Of a stretch of 64,000 nucleotides of DNA, positions 8,304 through 16,652 are shown piece after piece. Under the pieces are notes generated by a model. It did not search any database, was not told the origin of the DNA, and saw nothing but the letters and a program-made list of their open reading frames with translations. The stretch lies in NCBI RefSeq assembly GCF_000745345.1, contig NZ_JQNR01000005.1:372001-436000 (forward strand), in the 5' to 3' direction. A program made the position numbers and the translations under genes. The first letter of the stretch is position 1, and the number at the start of each line of letters is the position of its first letter. Origin of the DNA: Actinacidiphila yeochonensis CN732 (GTDB lineage: Bacteria; Actinomycetota; Actinomycetes; Streptomycetales; Streptomycetaceae).

Positions 8304-9232
8304 CTACCGGCCCGCCTGGGCGATCTCGATGGAGCCGTGCAGGTCCGTGGCCGCGTCGAGGGCGGAGGCCGCGGAGAGGACGAGGGCGGCGGCGAGAAGG
8401 GTGGCGAGCAGCCGCGGGGCGCGGGCCGCGGTGGTGACGCGGGGCGCGGGGACGGGGGACAGCAGGGCGGCCACCCGGCGGGGTACGGGGCCGGCCGTGG
8501 CGGAGAGGCCCAGGTAGGGCCGGGGCGCGGGTCGGGCGGCCAGGGCGGCGCGGCCGATCGCGCGGGCGGCCAGCCGGCGGGAGCCCACCGCCGTGGCGGC
8601 GGCCTCGTCGGCAGAGCGTTCCAGCGCGTAGGACAGCGGCGCCCGCAGCGTGCGGAGGGCCGGGTGGCAGGCGCAGGCCAGCGCCAGCACGGTGAGGAAG
8701 AGGTGGTGGCGGCCGGCCAGGTGGGCCCGTTCGTGGGCGAGCAGCGCCTCCCGCTCCTGCGGGTCGAGCGCCCGCAGCAGCCCCGCTGTCACCACGATCC
8801 GGCCCGGGCGGCCGGGCAGGGCGTACGCGTCGGGCGCGTCGTCGGCCAGGACGGTGAGGTCGCCGGCGGGCGCGCCCGCCTCGTCGACGGCCCGCCGGGT
8901 CCGTGCGGCGAGCAGCACGTGCCGCCGTACCGCCCGGGCCAGCGCGACGGCCACCACCGTGAGCAGCACCGCGGCGACGCAGGCGGCCGGCACGGTCACC
9001 TCGTCGCCGACCAGGGGCAGCACGAGGTGGCCGAGCGCCGCCACCGGGGGAGCCGCAGGGCGCCCGCGCCGGCCAGCAGGCACAGGACGGCGGTGCTGCA
9101 CGCGGCCAGCAGGGCGGCGGTGGCGGTCAGCAGCCAGGCGGCCCAGCGCGGCGGCAGCACGTCCGCCAGCCGCCGGGCGGCCGGCGCGGCGACCAGCGGC
9201 ACGAGCAGGGGTGTCCAGACGGAGAGGATCAC
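8304..9232 (-). pseudogene. M56 (BlaR1-like) metallopeptidase, frameshifted
   Basis: The gene begins at GTG 9232, overlapping the blaI stop by 4 nt. Its first roughly 62 codons encode two membrane segments of an M56 peptidase. The frame is then lost: the continuation is one frame over, from PVAALGHLVLP through the zinc motif HERAH in LLAHERAHLAGRHH to the last membrane helix. The break is at the G run 9046-9050, where one extra base would restore a continuous ALRLPPVAALGHL reading. The intact product would be about 310 aa, a membrane metalloprotease that senses a signal and inactivates the BlaI repressor encoded just upstream. A sequencing indel would mean the gene is intact; a true deletion would leave a 79-aa product. 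Confidence 0.85.
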
Positions 9233-9834
9233 GGCGCCACCCCGTCCTGGCCGGCCCGGCGGAAGCCGGGGACGTCCGGACCCGCGTGACCGGGACCGCC
9301 CGGACCGCCGTGGTCGTCCGGGCGGCCGTGGCCGTCCGGGCCGCCGTGGCCGTCCGGGCCGTCGTGGCCGGCACCGGCGGGGCCCAGGGCGTCGGCGGCC
9401 GAGGCGTCGACGGAGAGGGCCCCGGCGGGCAGGGCCTCGGCGAGCAGGTGCCCCGCTCCTTCCTGCGCGGCCAGGAGTTCGCGCAGCAGCCGCTCGTCGT
9501 CCGGGCCGAGCTCGGAGACGAAGCGGGCCAGAACCGTGCCGCGCGCGGCCTCGTCGGACTTGTCGAGCTCCGTGCGCATACGGCGGGCGGTGAGGCCCGG
9601 GGAGTCCTGGACCGGCACGTAGGCGTAGCCGCGACCGGAGCGCCGCCGGCTGACGGTGCCCTTCTCGTGCAACCGCGCCAGGATCGTCGTCACGGTGGTG
9701 CGGGCCAGCTCACGGCCGAGTTCCCGCTGGACGTCGGCGGGCGTCAGGGCGCGCCCGCCCGCCGCCCAGAGCGCGGCGAGCACGCTCGCTTCGAGTTCCC
9801 CCGAAGGACGGCGACCGGTGGTCGGCTCCGGCAT
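9229..9834 (-). CDS. BlaI/MecI/CopY family repressor
   Basis: About 201 aa. The N-terminal winged helix runs over GELEASVLAALWAAGGRALTPADVQRELG and TTVTTILARLHEKGTV, ending in the SGRGYAYVPV wing typical of BlaI/MecI. The dimerisation helices follow (about 80-130). The C-terminus adds an unusual Gly/Pro/Asp/His repeat tail (GPDGHGGPDGHGRPDDHGG), not part of the family core. The start is taken as ATG 9834, which has GGAAGGGG upstream; GTG 9855 is an in-frame alternative. It overlaps the M56 peptidase gene by 4 nt, the usual blaI-blaR1 arrangement. Palindromes in front of it fit autorepression. Confidence 0.92.
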   Translation of the reverse strand: MPEPTTGRRPSGELEASVLAALWAAGGRALTPADVQRELGRELARTTVTTILARLHEKGTVSRRRSGRGYAYVPVQDSPGLTARRMRTELDKSDEAARGTVLARFVSELGPDDERLLRELLAAQEGAGHLLAEALPAGALSVDASAADALGPAGAGHDGPDGHGGPDGHGRPDDHGGPGGPGHAGPDVPGFRRAGQDGVAP

Positions 9835-9861
9835 GGACGGATCGCCCCTTCCCACTCGTTC

Positions 9862-9896
9862 GTCTACAGTGATGTAGACCGTCTACACCACTGTAG
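9862..9896. promoter_or_regulatory. Two BlaI-type operator palindromes
   Basis: GTCTACAGTGATGTAGAC (9862-9879) is a perfect 7-bp inverted repeat with a 4-bp centre. A second copy, CTACA-N4-TGTAG, spans 9883-9896. The TACA-N4-TGTA core is the BlaI/MecI/CopY operator consensus. Both lie between blaI (start 9834) and the divergent dedA-PAP2 operon (start 9952), so one repressor could control both directions. Confidence 0.8.
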
Positions 9897-9951
9897 TCAG
9901 TCGGGCTGCCCGATGCGCCCGTCCAGACCATTATGGGAGGGCTCCGCCCCA

Positions 9952-10689
9952 ATGCCCCTGCCCGTATCCGAGCTGGCCCTCAACCCGCTCGACGCCTCCT
10001 CGCTGCTGTCCGCCTTCGGAGCGCCCGGCATCGCGGTGGTGCTCTTCGCCGAAACCGGCCTGCTGGTCGGCTTCTTCCTGCCCGGGGACTCGCTCCTCTT
10101 CACCGCCGGACTGCTGTGCTCGGCGGGGACCTCGCGGTCGCTCCACCTGTCCCTGTGGCAGGTTCTCGTCGCCTCCGTCGTCGGCGCGCTGGTCGGCTCC
10201 CAGACGGGTTACCTGCTGGGCCGCCGCGGCGGTCCCGCGCTGCTGGCCAGGTCCCGATCCCGGCGGTTGCGCGAGGGCGCGGACCGGGCCGCCGAGCTGC
10301 TGGACCGCTACGGGCACGCCAAGGCGGTCGTCCTCGCCCGCTTCGTGCCCGTGGTCCGCACCGTGCTCAACCCGCTGGCGGGCGCGCTGGGGGTGCCCGC
10401 CCGGACCTTCACGCTGTGGAGCTGCGCCGGCGGCGCGGTCTGGGCGGCGGGGCTGGTGCTCGCCGGCTACGGACTCGGCTCCTCGGTGCCGAACGTCGAC
10501 ACGTACCTGCTGCCCGTGGTCGCGCTCATCGTCGTGGTGTCGCTCACACCGCTCGCCGTCGAGCTGCTGCGGGCCCGGCGCCGGGCCGCCACCGCCGGGC
10601 CGGAGCCGTCCGGCGCCACCAGGAGCGACGCCAGGGACACCTGGGACACCTGGGACACCAGGGGGGAAACGGAAGGAGGCCGGGGATGA
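9952..10689 (+). CDS. DedA family membrane protein
   Basis: 245-aa DedA/VTT membrane protein, with the signature FAETGLLVGFFLPGDSLLF and GSQTGYLLGRRGG, then LARFVPVVRTVLNPLAGALG. The C-terminal tail is hydrophilic with a DTWDTWDTR repeat. Start ATG 9952 is chosen because the open frame upstream overlaps the divergent blaI region and its operators. It overlaps the PAP2 gene by 4 nt (ATGA), so the two are translationally coupled; a DedA plus phosphatidate phosphatase pair suggests membrane lipid remodelling. Its promoter region contains the two BlaI-type palindromes, so control by BlaI is likely. Confidence 0.93.
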   Translation: MPLPVSELALNPLDASSLLSAFGAPGIAVVLFAETGLLVGFFLPGDSLLFTAGLLCSAGTSRSLHLSLWQVLVASVVGALVGSQTGYLLGRRGGPALLARSRSRRLREGADRAAELLDRYGHAKAVVLARFVPVVRTVLNPLAGALGVPARTFTLWSCAGGAVWAAGLVLAGYGLGSSVPNVDTYLLPVVALIVVVSLTPLAVELLRARRRAATAGPEPSGATRSDARDTWDTWDTRGETEGGRG

Positions 10690-11288
10690 GCGCACTGCAC
10701 GGCTCCGGAATCGACGCCGGCGCGTACCGCTGGGTGGTGCGCGCCGCCCAGCACACCCCCGGCCCGGTGGACCACGCGGTCCGCCTGTTCAGCGACTACG
10801 GGATCGGACTGTTCGCCGCGCTGATGCTGCTGGCCTGGTGGCGGGCGCGGTCGGCGGACGGCCGCACGATGGCCGGGGCGCTGGCGACGCCGCTGGTCGT
10901 GGTGGCCGCGTTCCTGGCGAACGACGTGGTGAAGTCGGTGTTCACCGAGGTGCGGCCGTGCCGGGCGCTGCACGTCACGGGGACGGTGGAGGCGTGCCCG
11001 GGGGCGACCGACTGGTCCTTCCCGAGCAACCACGCGGCCATCGCGGCCGCCGCGGCGGTGGCCCTGCTGCTGGCCGACCGCCGGCTCGGGCAGATCGCCG
11101 TCCCGCTCGCGCTGCTCCTGGGCGCGTCCCGGGTGTGGATCGGCGTCCACTACCCGCACGACGTGCTCGCCGGCCTCGCGGTGGGCGCGCTGGCCGCCTG
11201 GCTGCTGGGCCTCGCCGCCCGCCGGGCCGCCCCGGTGGTGGACCGGCTGCGGTCCGGCCCGCTGCGGCCGGTGCTGGCCGCGCCCTGA
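10686..11288 (+). CDS. PAP2 superfamily phosphatase
   Basis: 200-aa polytopic membrane phosphatase of the type 2 phosphatidic acid phosphatase / undecaprenyl-diphosphatase superfamily. All three active-site motifs are visible: KSVFTEVRP (K-X6-RP), PSNHA (PSGH variant), and SRVWIGVHYPHD (SR-X5-H-X3-D), the last carrying the nucleophilic His. Five or more hydrophobic segments surround them. It is co-translated with the DedA gene through an ATGA overlap. The substrate cannot be decided from sequence; a PG-phosphate, phosphatidate or undecaprenyl diphosphate role is possible. Confidence 0.92.
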   Translation: MSALHGSGIDAGAYRWVVRAAQHTPGPVDHAVRLFSDYGIGLFAALMLLAWWRARSADGRTMAGALATPLVVVAAFLANDVVKSVFTEVRPCRALHVTGTVEACPGATDWSFPSNHAAIAAAAAVALLLADRRLGQIAVPLALLLGASRVWIGVHYPHDVLAGLAVGALAAWLLGLAARRAAPVVDRLRSGPLRPVLAAP

Positions 11289-11530
11289 CGCCGGGGGCGA
11301 CTCGTCGCCCTCTCGTCGTCGCCCTCTCGTCGTCGTCTCCGGCGCCTCTTCGCCTCAGCGGCTCCCCGCGAAGCTGGTCGTACTCGTCACCCTTGTCGTG
11401 CCCGCACGGCTCGCCCTCGTACGGCCCAATATCCGGGCGCAAGGGCTCAGCAGTGTGATCGTCGTACAGCTGAACAACAGTCAGAAGAACCGACTTCACT
11501 ACGAAACGACGAACGACGACAAGGAGCGCC

Positions 11531-11941
11531 ATGCGCACGCGTACCCTCCTCGCCGCCTGCGGGCTGGCCGCGGCCGTCCTGGCCGGCACCACCGGTGTCG
11601 CGGCAGCCCGCGGCCCGGTCGACGCGAACGGCAACGGGTCCGTCGAGTCCATCGGCAACACCAAGACCAGCGGCGTCGACAGCCCGCAGATCGGCCTGGT
11701 CCAGGGCTCGCTCAACAAGCCCTGCGTGGCCGTGCCGATCAAGGCCGACGTCGGCTCGCTGATCGGCCTGATCCCGATCACCGTCCAGGACGTCAACGTG
11801 CTGAACTCCTCGCAGAACCAGCAGTGCACGCAGAACTCCAGCCAGACCCAGGGCGACGGTCCGCTGTCGCACATCCTGTCCGACGACGCGGTGGCGTCCG
11901 GCAACGGAACGGGCAACGGCGCGGGCCACGGCCACCGCTGA
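11531..11941 (+). CDS. Rodlin family protein (RdlA/RdlB-like)
   Basis: 136-aa secreted protein. The signal peptide is about residues 1-26 and ends AAA. The mature part matches rodlins: NGNGSVESIGNTKTSGV, SPQIGLVQGSLNKPC, VQDVNVLNSSQNQQCTQNSS and GDGPLSHIL, including the two conserved Cys. Rodlins assemble into the paired rodlet ultrastructure on aerial hyphae and spores and organise chaplin fibres. S. coelicolor has divergent rdlA and rdlB; only one copy is seen here. Start ATG 11531 follows AAGGAG. The mature part carries an insertion around IKADVGSLIGLIP and a Gly/His C-terminus. Confidence 0.88.
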   Translation: MRTRTLLAACGLAAAVLAGTTGVAAARGPVDANGNGSVESIGNTKTSGVDSPQIGLVQGSLNKPCVAVPIKADVGSLIGLIPITVQDVNVLNSSQNQQCTQNSSQTQGDGPLSHILSDDAVASGNGTGNGAGHGHR

Positions 11942-11963
11942 CCCCGACCCCGACCCCACCCCT

Positions 11964-12040
11964 GGTCCCCGACGTCCCCGGGGATCACGCCCGGCCGGGC
12001 CGCCCGGTCCCCGATTTCCGGGGGCCAGGCCCGGCCGGGC
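11964..12040. repeat. Imperfect direct repeat downstream of rodlin
   Basis: Two imperfect copies of a roughly 35-bp unit run from GGTCCCCGA to CCCGGCCGGGC, starting at 11964 and 12006 (period 42 bp). Each ends in the palindromic CCCGGCCGGG, able to form a short hairpin. They lie between the rodlin stop and the convergent hutI stop, so they may act as a bidirectional terminator. Confidence 0.5.
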
Positions 12041-12050
12041 GTCGGCGTTC

Positions 12051-13292
12051 TCAGCCGCGGCGCGCCGCGCGGCGCGAACCGGCCCGCCAGACGGCTTCGA
12101 CCAGCGGCACTCCGGGGCGGTAGGCGAGGTGGACGTGCGAGGGCGCGTCGAGCAGGACGAGGTCGGCGCGGGCACCGGGGGCGAGGCGGCCGACGTCCTC
12201 GCGGCGCAGCGCCCGGGCCCCGCCGGCGGTCGCCGACCACAGCGCCTCGTCGGGGGTCATGCCCATGTCCCGCACGGCGAGGGCGAGGCAGAACGGCATG
12301 GAGCTGGTGTAGGACGAGCCCGGGTTGCAGTCGGTGGAGAGCGCGACCGTCGCCCCGGCGTCGAGCAGCCGGCGGGCGTCGGGCCAGGGGGCGCGGGTGG
12401 AGAACTCGGCGCCCGGCAGCAGCGTGGCCACGGTGCCGCCCTGGGCGAGGGCGTCGACGTCCGCGTCGGTGAGGTGCGTGCAGTGGTCGGCCGAGGCGGC
12501 GCCGAGCTCCACCGCGAGCCGCACCCCGGGGCCGTGGCCGAGCTGGTTGGCGTGCACCCGGGGGACCAGGCCGCGCGCGGCGCCGGCGGTGAGGACGGCC
12601 CGGGCCTGGTCGCCGTCGAAGGCACCCTCCTCGCAGAAGACGTCGACCCAGCGGGCGTGCGGGGCGCAGGCGTCGAGCATCGGACCGGTGACGAGGTCCA
12701 CGTACCCGGCCGGGTCGTCCGCGTACTCCGGGGGGACGACGTGGGCGCCGAGGAAAGTCACCTCGTCGGTGTGGGCGGCGGCGATCCGCGCGGCGCGGGC
12801 CTCGTCGCCCACCGTCAGGCCGTAGCCGGTCTTGGTCTCCACGGTGGTGGTGCCCTGGCGCAGCATCTCGGCCAGGTGCCGTTCGACGGTGGCGCGCAGT
12901 TCGGCGTCGGTGGCCGCGCGGGTGGCGGCCACGGTGGAGCGGATGCCGCCGGCGCTGTAGGCGCGGCCCGACATGCGGGCGTTGAACTCCTCGGCGCGGT
13001 CGCCCGCGAAGACCAGGTGGGAGTGGGAGTCGACGAACCCGGGGACGACGGCCCGCCCGTCCGCGTCGACGCGGCTGTCGGCGGCGGGGGCCGCCCCGGC
13101 CGGGCCCACCCAGGCGACCCGTTCGCCGTCCAGGACGACGGCGGCCTCCCGCAGCAGGCCGAGCGGACCCTCGCCCGAGGCCGGATCGTTGGTCACCAAA
13201 GAGCCGATGTTCGTGATCAGCGTGGCCCCGGTGGGCGGCACGGCGCCGCCCGGTGGCTTCGGGCCTCCGCCGCTGGGGTGAGGGCGTGACAT
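12051..13292 (-). CDS. hutI: Imidazolonepropionase
   Basis: 413-aa metal-dependent amidohydrolase converting imidazolonepropionate to formiminoglutamate in histidine degradation. Visible motifs are the metal ligand pair in [32 protein letters not shown], the His in VHANQLG, ADHCTHL and the metal Asp in [10 protein letters not shown]. The start is ATG 13292; the frame extends to 13607, but that extra sequence is Arg/Pro-rich and lacks family similarity. It is on the same strand as hutH but separated from it by the divergent iclR gene, and together with hutH and hutU it gives three of the four hut steps. No formiminoglutamate hydrolase gene is in the window. Confidence 0.95.
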   Translation of the reverse strand: MSRPHPSGGGPKPPGGAVPPTGATLITNIGSLVTNDPASGEGPLGLLREAAVVLDGERVAWVGPAGAAPAADSRVDADGRAVVPGFVDSHSHLVFAGDRAEEFNARMSGRAYSAGGIRSTVAATRAATDAELRATVERHLAEMLRQGTTTVETKTGYGLTVGDEARAARIAAAHTDEVTFLGAHVVPPEYADDPAGYVDLVTGPMLDACAPHARWVDVFCEEGAFDGDQARAVLTAGAARGLVPRVHANQLGHGPGVRLAVELGAASADHCTHLTDADVDALAQGGTVATLLPGAEFSTRAPWPDARRLLDAGATVALSTDCNPGSSYTSSMPFCLALAVRDMGMTPDEALWSATAGGARALRREDVGRLAPGARADLVLLDAPSHVHLAYRPGVPLVEAVWRAGSRRAARRG

Positions 13293-13696
13293 GGGTGCCT
13301 CGCGGTGGCTCGGTGGCTCGGTGGCTCTGCGCGAACTCTCGTCGGGCTCCCACCCTAGGGCCGAGGACCACGCCGACCCGAAGGAGTGATCCACCCCTGG
13401 TACGGGTTGACGCTCACCAACCGGCATGACGACGCCTTCCCCCGACCTCCTGGCCCGTCTGGTGGCTGCGCCGCAAGCCGGACGACTGCCTCGGCGGGGT
13501 CTGTGGGAGATCCCCTCCGGCTCGTCCTCACCGAGCACGACGCCCACCAGTGGGCCCACCGCACCAACCCGCCGCCGGTCAGCGAATCCGTCCGCGACCT
13601 TGATCACCCGCTGACCCGCCCCACAGGAGCCGCACGGACGCTCCGCGCCGCCGGGACCGCCCGCTTCCGGTCCGCGGGACGGCGTACCCTCGCGGC
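13293..13696. other. 404-bp divergent intergenic region, no supported gene
   Basis: This separates hutI (start 13292, minus) from the iclR gene (start 13697, plus) and must hold both promoters. Open frames here (for example 13426-13614 plus) have poor codon logic and no recognised motif, and none has a good ribosome binding site. Confidence 0.6.
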
Positions 13697-14461
13697 ATGT
13701 CCCAGGTTCCCGCCGCAGCCCAGGTGCTGGCCGTGCTGCGGTACCTGGCGGCGCAGGCGGGTCCGGTACCGGCGGCGGCCATCAGCCGGGACGTCGGCCT
13801 GCCCCGCTCGACGACGTACCACCTGCTGGACACACTCGCGGCCGAGGGCTTCGTCGTCCACCTGCCGGAGGAGCGCCGCTACGGGCTGGGGGTCAGCGCG
13901 TTCGAGCTGGGCTCCGGCTACAGCCGGCAGGCGCCGTTCCAGCGCCTGGCCCGGGTCCCGCTGGCCAGGCTGGTGGACCGGACCGGCCACAACGCCCATC
14001 TGGCGGTGCTGCACGGCCGCGAGGTGCTGTACGTGATCGAGGAGCGGGCGCCGGGCCGGGCGCCGCTGGTCACCGAGGTCGGCGTCCGGCTGCCGGCCCA
14101 TCTGACGGCCAGCGGCCGGGCGGTGCTGGCCCGGCTCTCCCCGGCCCACGTGCGGGCGCTGTTCCCCGACCCGTCGGCGTTCGTGCTCCGCAACGGGCTG
14201 GGGCCGCGCTCGCTCTCCGCGCTGCGGCAACTCCTGGTGGAGGTGCGGCGGCGCGGGTACGCCACCGAGGAGGGCGAGGTGACGGCCGGCTTCTCGTCGG
14301 TGGCCGCCGCCGTCCTCGACCACGGCGCGCACCCGGTGGCCGGGGTCGCCGTCACCTTCCCGGGAGCGGAGGCCGACGCGGCGCGGCGGCAGGAGATCGC
14401 CGCGGAGGTGGCCAGGACCGCGCGGGAGCTGAGCCGCCGCATCGGCGGCGTCGCGGACTGA
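13697..14461 (+). CDS. IclR family transcriptional regulator
   Basis: 254-aa IclR-type regulator. The N-terminal winged HTH (about 5-65) includes [27 protein letters not shown], and the C-terminal GAF-like effector domain (about 80-250) has the usual [52 protein letters not shown] and GVAVTFPG segments. It sits between hutI and hutH, so control of histidine utilisation is the obvious hypothesis; the matching inverted repeats between hutH and hutU are candidate targets. Start ATG 13697 is the first in-frame start with homology. Confidence 0.92.
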   Translation: MSQVPAAAQVLAVLRYLAAQAGPVPAAAISRDVGLPRSTTYHLLDTLAAEGFVVHLPEERRYGLGVSAFELGSGYSRQAPFQRLARVPLARLVDRTGHNAHLAVLHGREVLYVIEERAPGRAPLVTEVGVRLPAHLTASGRAVLARLSPAHVRALFPDPSAFVLRNGLGPRSLSALRQLLVEVRRRGYATEEGEVTAGFSSVAAAVLDHGAHPVAGVAVTFPGAEADAARRQEIAAEVARTARELSRRIGGVAD

Positions 14462-14606
14462 GCCGACGGGGCCGAACGGACCGACGGGCCGACGGGCCGA
14501 CGGGCCGACGGGCCGAACGGAGCCGACAGGCCGACGGGCCGACTGGGCCGACGGGCCGAACGGAGCCGACAGGACCGACACCGACACCGACAGCGCCGAC
14601 GGGGCC
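14462..14606. repeat. Degenerate GCCGACGG tandem repeat tract
   Basis: About 145 bp of slipped repeats built from GCCGACGG and GCCGAACGG units, including a duplicated block of about 27 bp near 14509 and 14557. It lies between the iclR stop and the convergent hutH stop. No gene is supported; it may be a recombination-prone spacer. Confidence 0.85.
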
Positions 14607-14664
14607 GCCCGAGCCGGGCCCGGCCGTGGTCCCGCCGGAGCCCGCCGTCGGTGCGGACCGCCCG

Positions 14665-16200
14665 TCAGGCCAGCGGTCCGGTCACGGTCTGCGCTGCGGC
14701 CAGCGCCCGGCCGGAGGCCACGTACCCGACCGCCGCCTCGATCTCGGGGGCGAGGTAGCGGTCGGTGCCGGGCCCCGGCACGTCGCGCCGCAGCCCGTCG
14801 CGGACGGCGGCGGTGGCCGGTGCCGGCTCCAGCGGCGCCCGCAGGTCCAGCGCGCGGGCGGCGGTGAGCACCTCGACGGCGACGACGCGGGTCAGCCCGT
14901 CCAGTGCCCGGCGCAGCTTGCGGGCCGCCGCCCAGCCCATGGAGACGTGGTCCTCCTGCATGGCGCTGGAGGGGATGGAGTCGACCGAGGCGGGCACGGC
15001 CAGCCGCTTCAGTTCGGAGACGATCGCGGCCTGCGTGTACTGGGCGATCATGTGGCCGGAGTCCACGCCGGGGTCGTCGGCGAGGAAGGCGTTGAGGCCG
15101 TGGTTGCGGGACACGTCCAGGAACCGGTCGGTGCGGCGCTCGGCGATGGAGGCGGCGTCGGCGACCGCGACGGCCAGGAAGTCCAGGACGTAGGCGACGG
15201 GCGCGCCGTGGAAGTTGCCGTTGCTCTCCACCCGGCCGTCGGGGGTGACGACGGGGTTGTCGACGGCCGCCGCGAGCTCGCGGGAGGCGACGAGTTCGGC
15301 GTGCGCCAGGGTGTCGCGGGCGGCGCCGTGCACCTGCGGCGCGCAGCGCAGCGAGTAGGCGTCCTGCACCCGGGTGCACTCCGGGCCCCGGTGGCTGGCC
15401 ATGATCGCGGACCCGGCGAGCAGCGCGCGCAGGTTGGCCGCGCTGTCGGCCTGGCCCGGGTGCGGCCGGAGGGCCTGGAGGTCGGCGGCGAAGACGGCGT
15501 CGGTGCCGAGCAGCGCCTCGACGCTCATGGCGGCGGCGATGTCGGCGGTGCGCAGCAGCAGCCGCAGGTCGTGGCAGGCCAGCAGCAGCATGCCGAGCAT
15601 GCCGTCGGTGCCGTTGATGAGGGCCAGGCCCTCCTTCTCGGAGAGGGTGACCGGGGTGATGCCCGCGGCCCGCAGGGCCTCGCCGGCCGGGCGCGGCTCG
15701 CCGTCGGCGTCCCGGACCTCGCCCTCCCCCATGACGGCGAGGGCGCAGTGGGCCAGCGGCGCCAGGTCGCCGGAGCAGCCGAGCGAGCCGTACTCGCGCA
15801 CCACCGGGGTGATGCCCGCGTTGAGCACCGCCGCGTAGGTCCGGGCCACCTCGGGGCGGACCCCGGTGCGGCCGGTGGCCAGGGTGGACAGCCGCAGCAG
15901 CATCAGCGCCCGGACCACCTCGCGTTCGACCTCGGGGCCGGAGCCGGCGGCGTGCGAGCGGATCAGGCTGCGCTGGAGCTGGGCGCGCAGCTCGGTCGGG
16001 ATGTGCCGGGTGGCCAGCGCGCCGAAGCCGGTGGAGACGCCGTAGTGCGGCTGGGCGTCGTCGGCCAGCGCCTCGATGACGGCGCGACTGCGCTCGATCT
16101 CGGCCACCGCCTCGGGCGCGAGAACCACCTGGGCGCCGTGGCGGGCGACGGAGACGACATCGTCGGCGGAGAGCGGGCCGACGTTCACAACAATGCTCAT
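14665..16200 (-). CDS. hutH: Histidine ammonia-lyase
   Basis: 511-aa HAL, the first enzyme of histidine catabolism (histidine to urocanate plus ammonia). The active-site Tyr53 lies in HYGVSTGFG. The MIO cofactor triad, normally Ala-Ser-Gly, is Cys142-Ser143-Gly144 in SLGCSGDLAPLAH. Later motifs are QDAYSLRCAPQVHG, ESNGNFHG and SSAMQEDHVSMGW. Start ATG 16200 is preferred; ATG 16218 would add six residues. It is divergent from hutU with a 452-bp shared control region carrying two 16-bp inverted repeats. To my recollection Cys at the first MIO position also occurs in other actinobacterial HutH. Confidence 0.95.
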   Translation of the reverse strand: MSIVVNVGPLSADDVVSVARHGAQVVLAPEAVAEIERSRAVIEALADDAQPHYGVSTGFGALATRHIPTELRAQLQRSLIRSHAAGSGPEVEREVVRALMLLRLSTLATGRTGVRPEVARTYAAVLNAGITPVVREYGSLGCSGDLAPLAHCALAVMGEGEVRDADGEPRPAGEALRAAGITPVTLSEKEGLALINGTDGMLGMLLLACHDLRLLLRTADIAAAMSVEALLGTDAVFAADLQALRPHPGQADSAANLRALLAGSAIMASHRGPECTRVQDAYSLRCAPQVHGAARDTLAHAELVASRELAAAVDNPVVTPDGRVESNGNFHGAPVAYVLDFLAVAVADAASIAERRTDRFLDVSRNHGLNAFLADDPGVDSGHMIAQYTQAAIVSELKRLAVPASVDSIPSSAMQEDHVSMGWAAARKLRRALDGLTRVVAVEVLTAARALDLRAPLEPAPATAAVRDGLRRDVPGPGTDRYLAPEIEAAVGYVASGRALAAAQTVTGPLA

Positions 16201-16255
16201 AGGTCCATGAAGTCCCATGTCAGAGGCGATATGCGAGGGCTCGTTCCGGTTCTGT

Positions 16256-16323
16256 GTCTGGTATCCCAGACGTTCCGCCCGGCGTGGGACGGGCCGCGGC
16301 CTGGTGGGTCTGGAATACCGGAC
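16256..16323. promoter_or_regulatory. Pair of inverted repeats between hutH and hutU
   Basis: GTCTGGTATCCCAGAC (16256-16271) is a perfect 6-4-6 inverted repeat; GTCTGGAATACCGGAC (16308-16323) is the same element with one mismatch. The centres are 52 bp apart, about five helical turns. They lie 56-123 bp upstream of hutH in the 452-bp hutH-hutU intergenic region, a good place for a dimeric regulator such as the nearby IclR protein. Confidence 0.7.
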
Positions 16324-16450
16324 ACTTTCCGGCGCGGACGCGGGACCGCCGCCCGGCCGGAATGCGACGATCTCATCCCGTCGGCGGCGGCCGGTGCCGC
16401 CGCGCGGGCGCGCCACCCGCCACCCCACGAGCGCCCCACGAGCACCCACG

Positions 16451-16500
16451 ACAACCCGCGGCAACCCGCGGCAACCCGCGGCAACCCGCGGCAACCCGCG
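16451..16500. repeat. Decamer tandem repeat in hutU leader
   Basis: Five near-perfect copies of GCAACCCGCG run through 16451-16500. A separate tract of GCGTCCCCCGG-like units follows at about 16574-16620. Both precede the hutU ribosome binding site. No gene is supported in this stretch. Confidence 0.85.
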
Positions 16501-16652
16501 AGCAGCCGCCGTCCGGCGAGGACCCGCGAGAACCCGCGAGCGCCCGGCGCGTCCCCGCCGGGCATCCCGGGCATCCCCCAGATGTCCCCGGGCGTCCCCC
16601 GGGCGTCCCCCGGGGGCATCCCCCGGCATCCCCCGCTCCCCCAGGAGGCAGC

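Noticed and set aside
13386..14036. Plus-strand frame before iclR
   Set aside because: It runs out of frame into iclR; no known motif and poor start context.
14462..14606. Tandem repeat as an integration or attachment site
   Set aside because: No integrase, tRNA or composition change nearby; looks like replication slippage.
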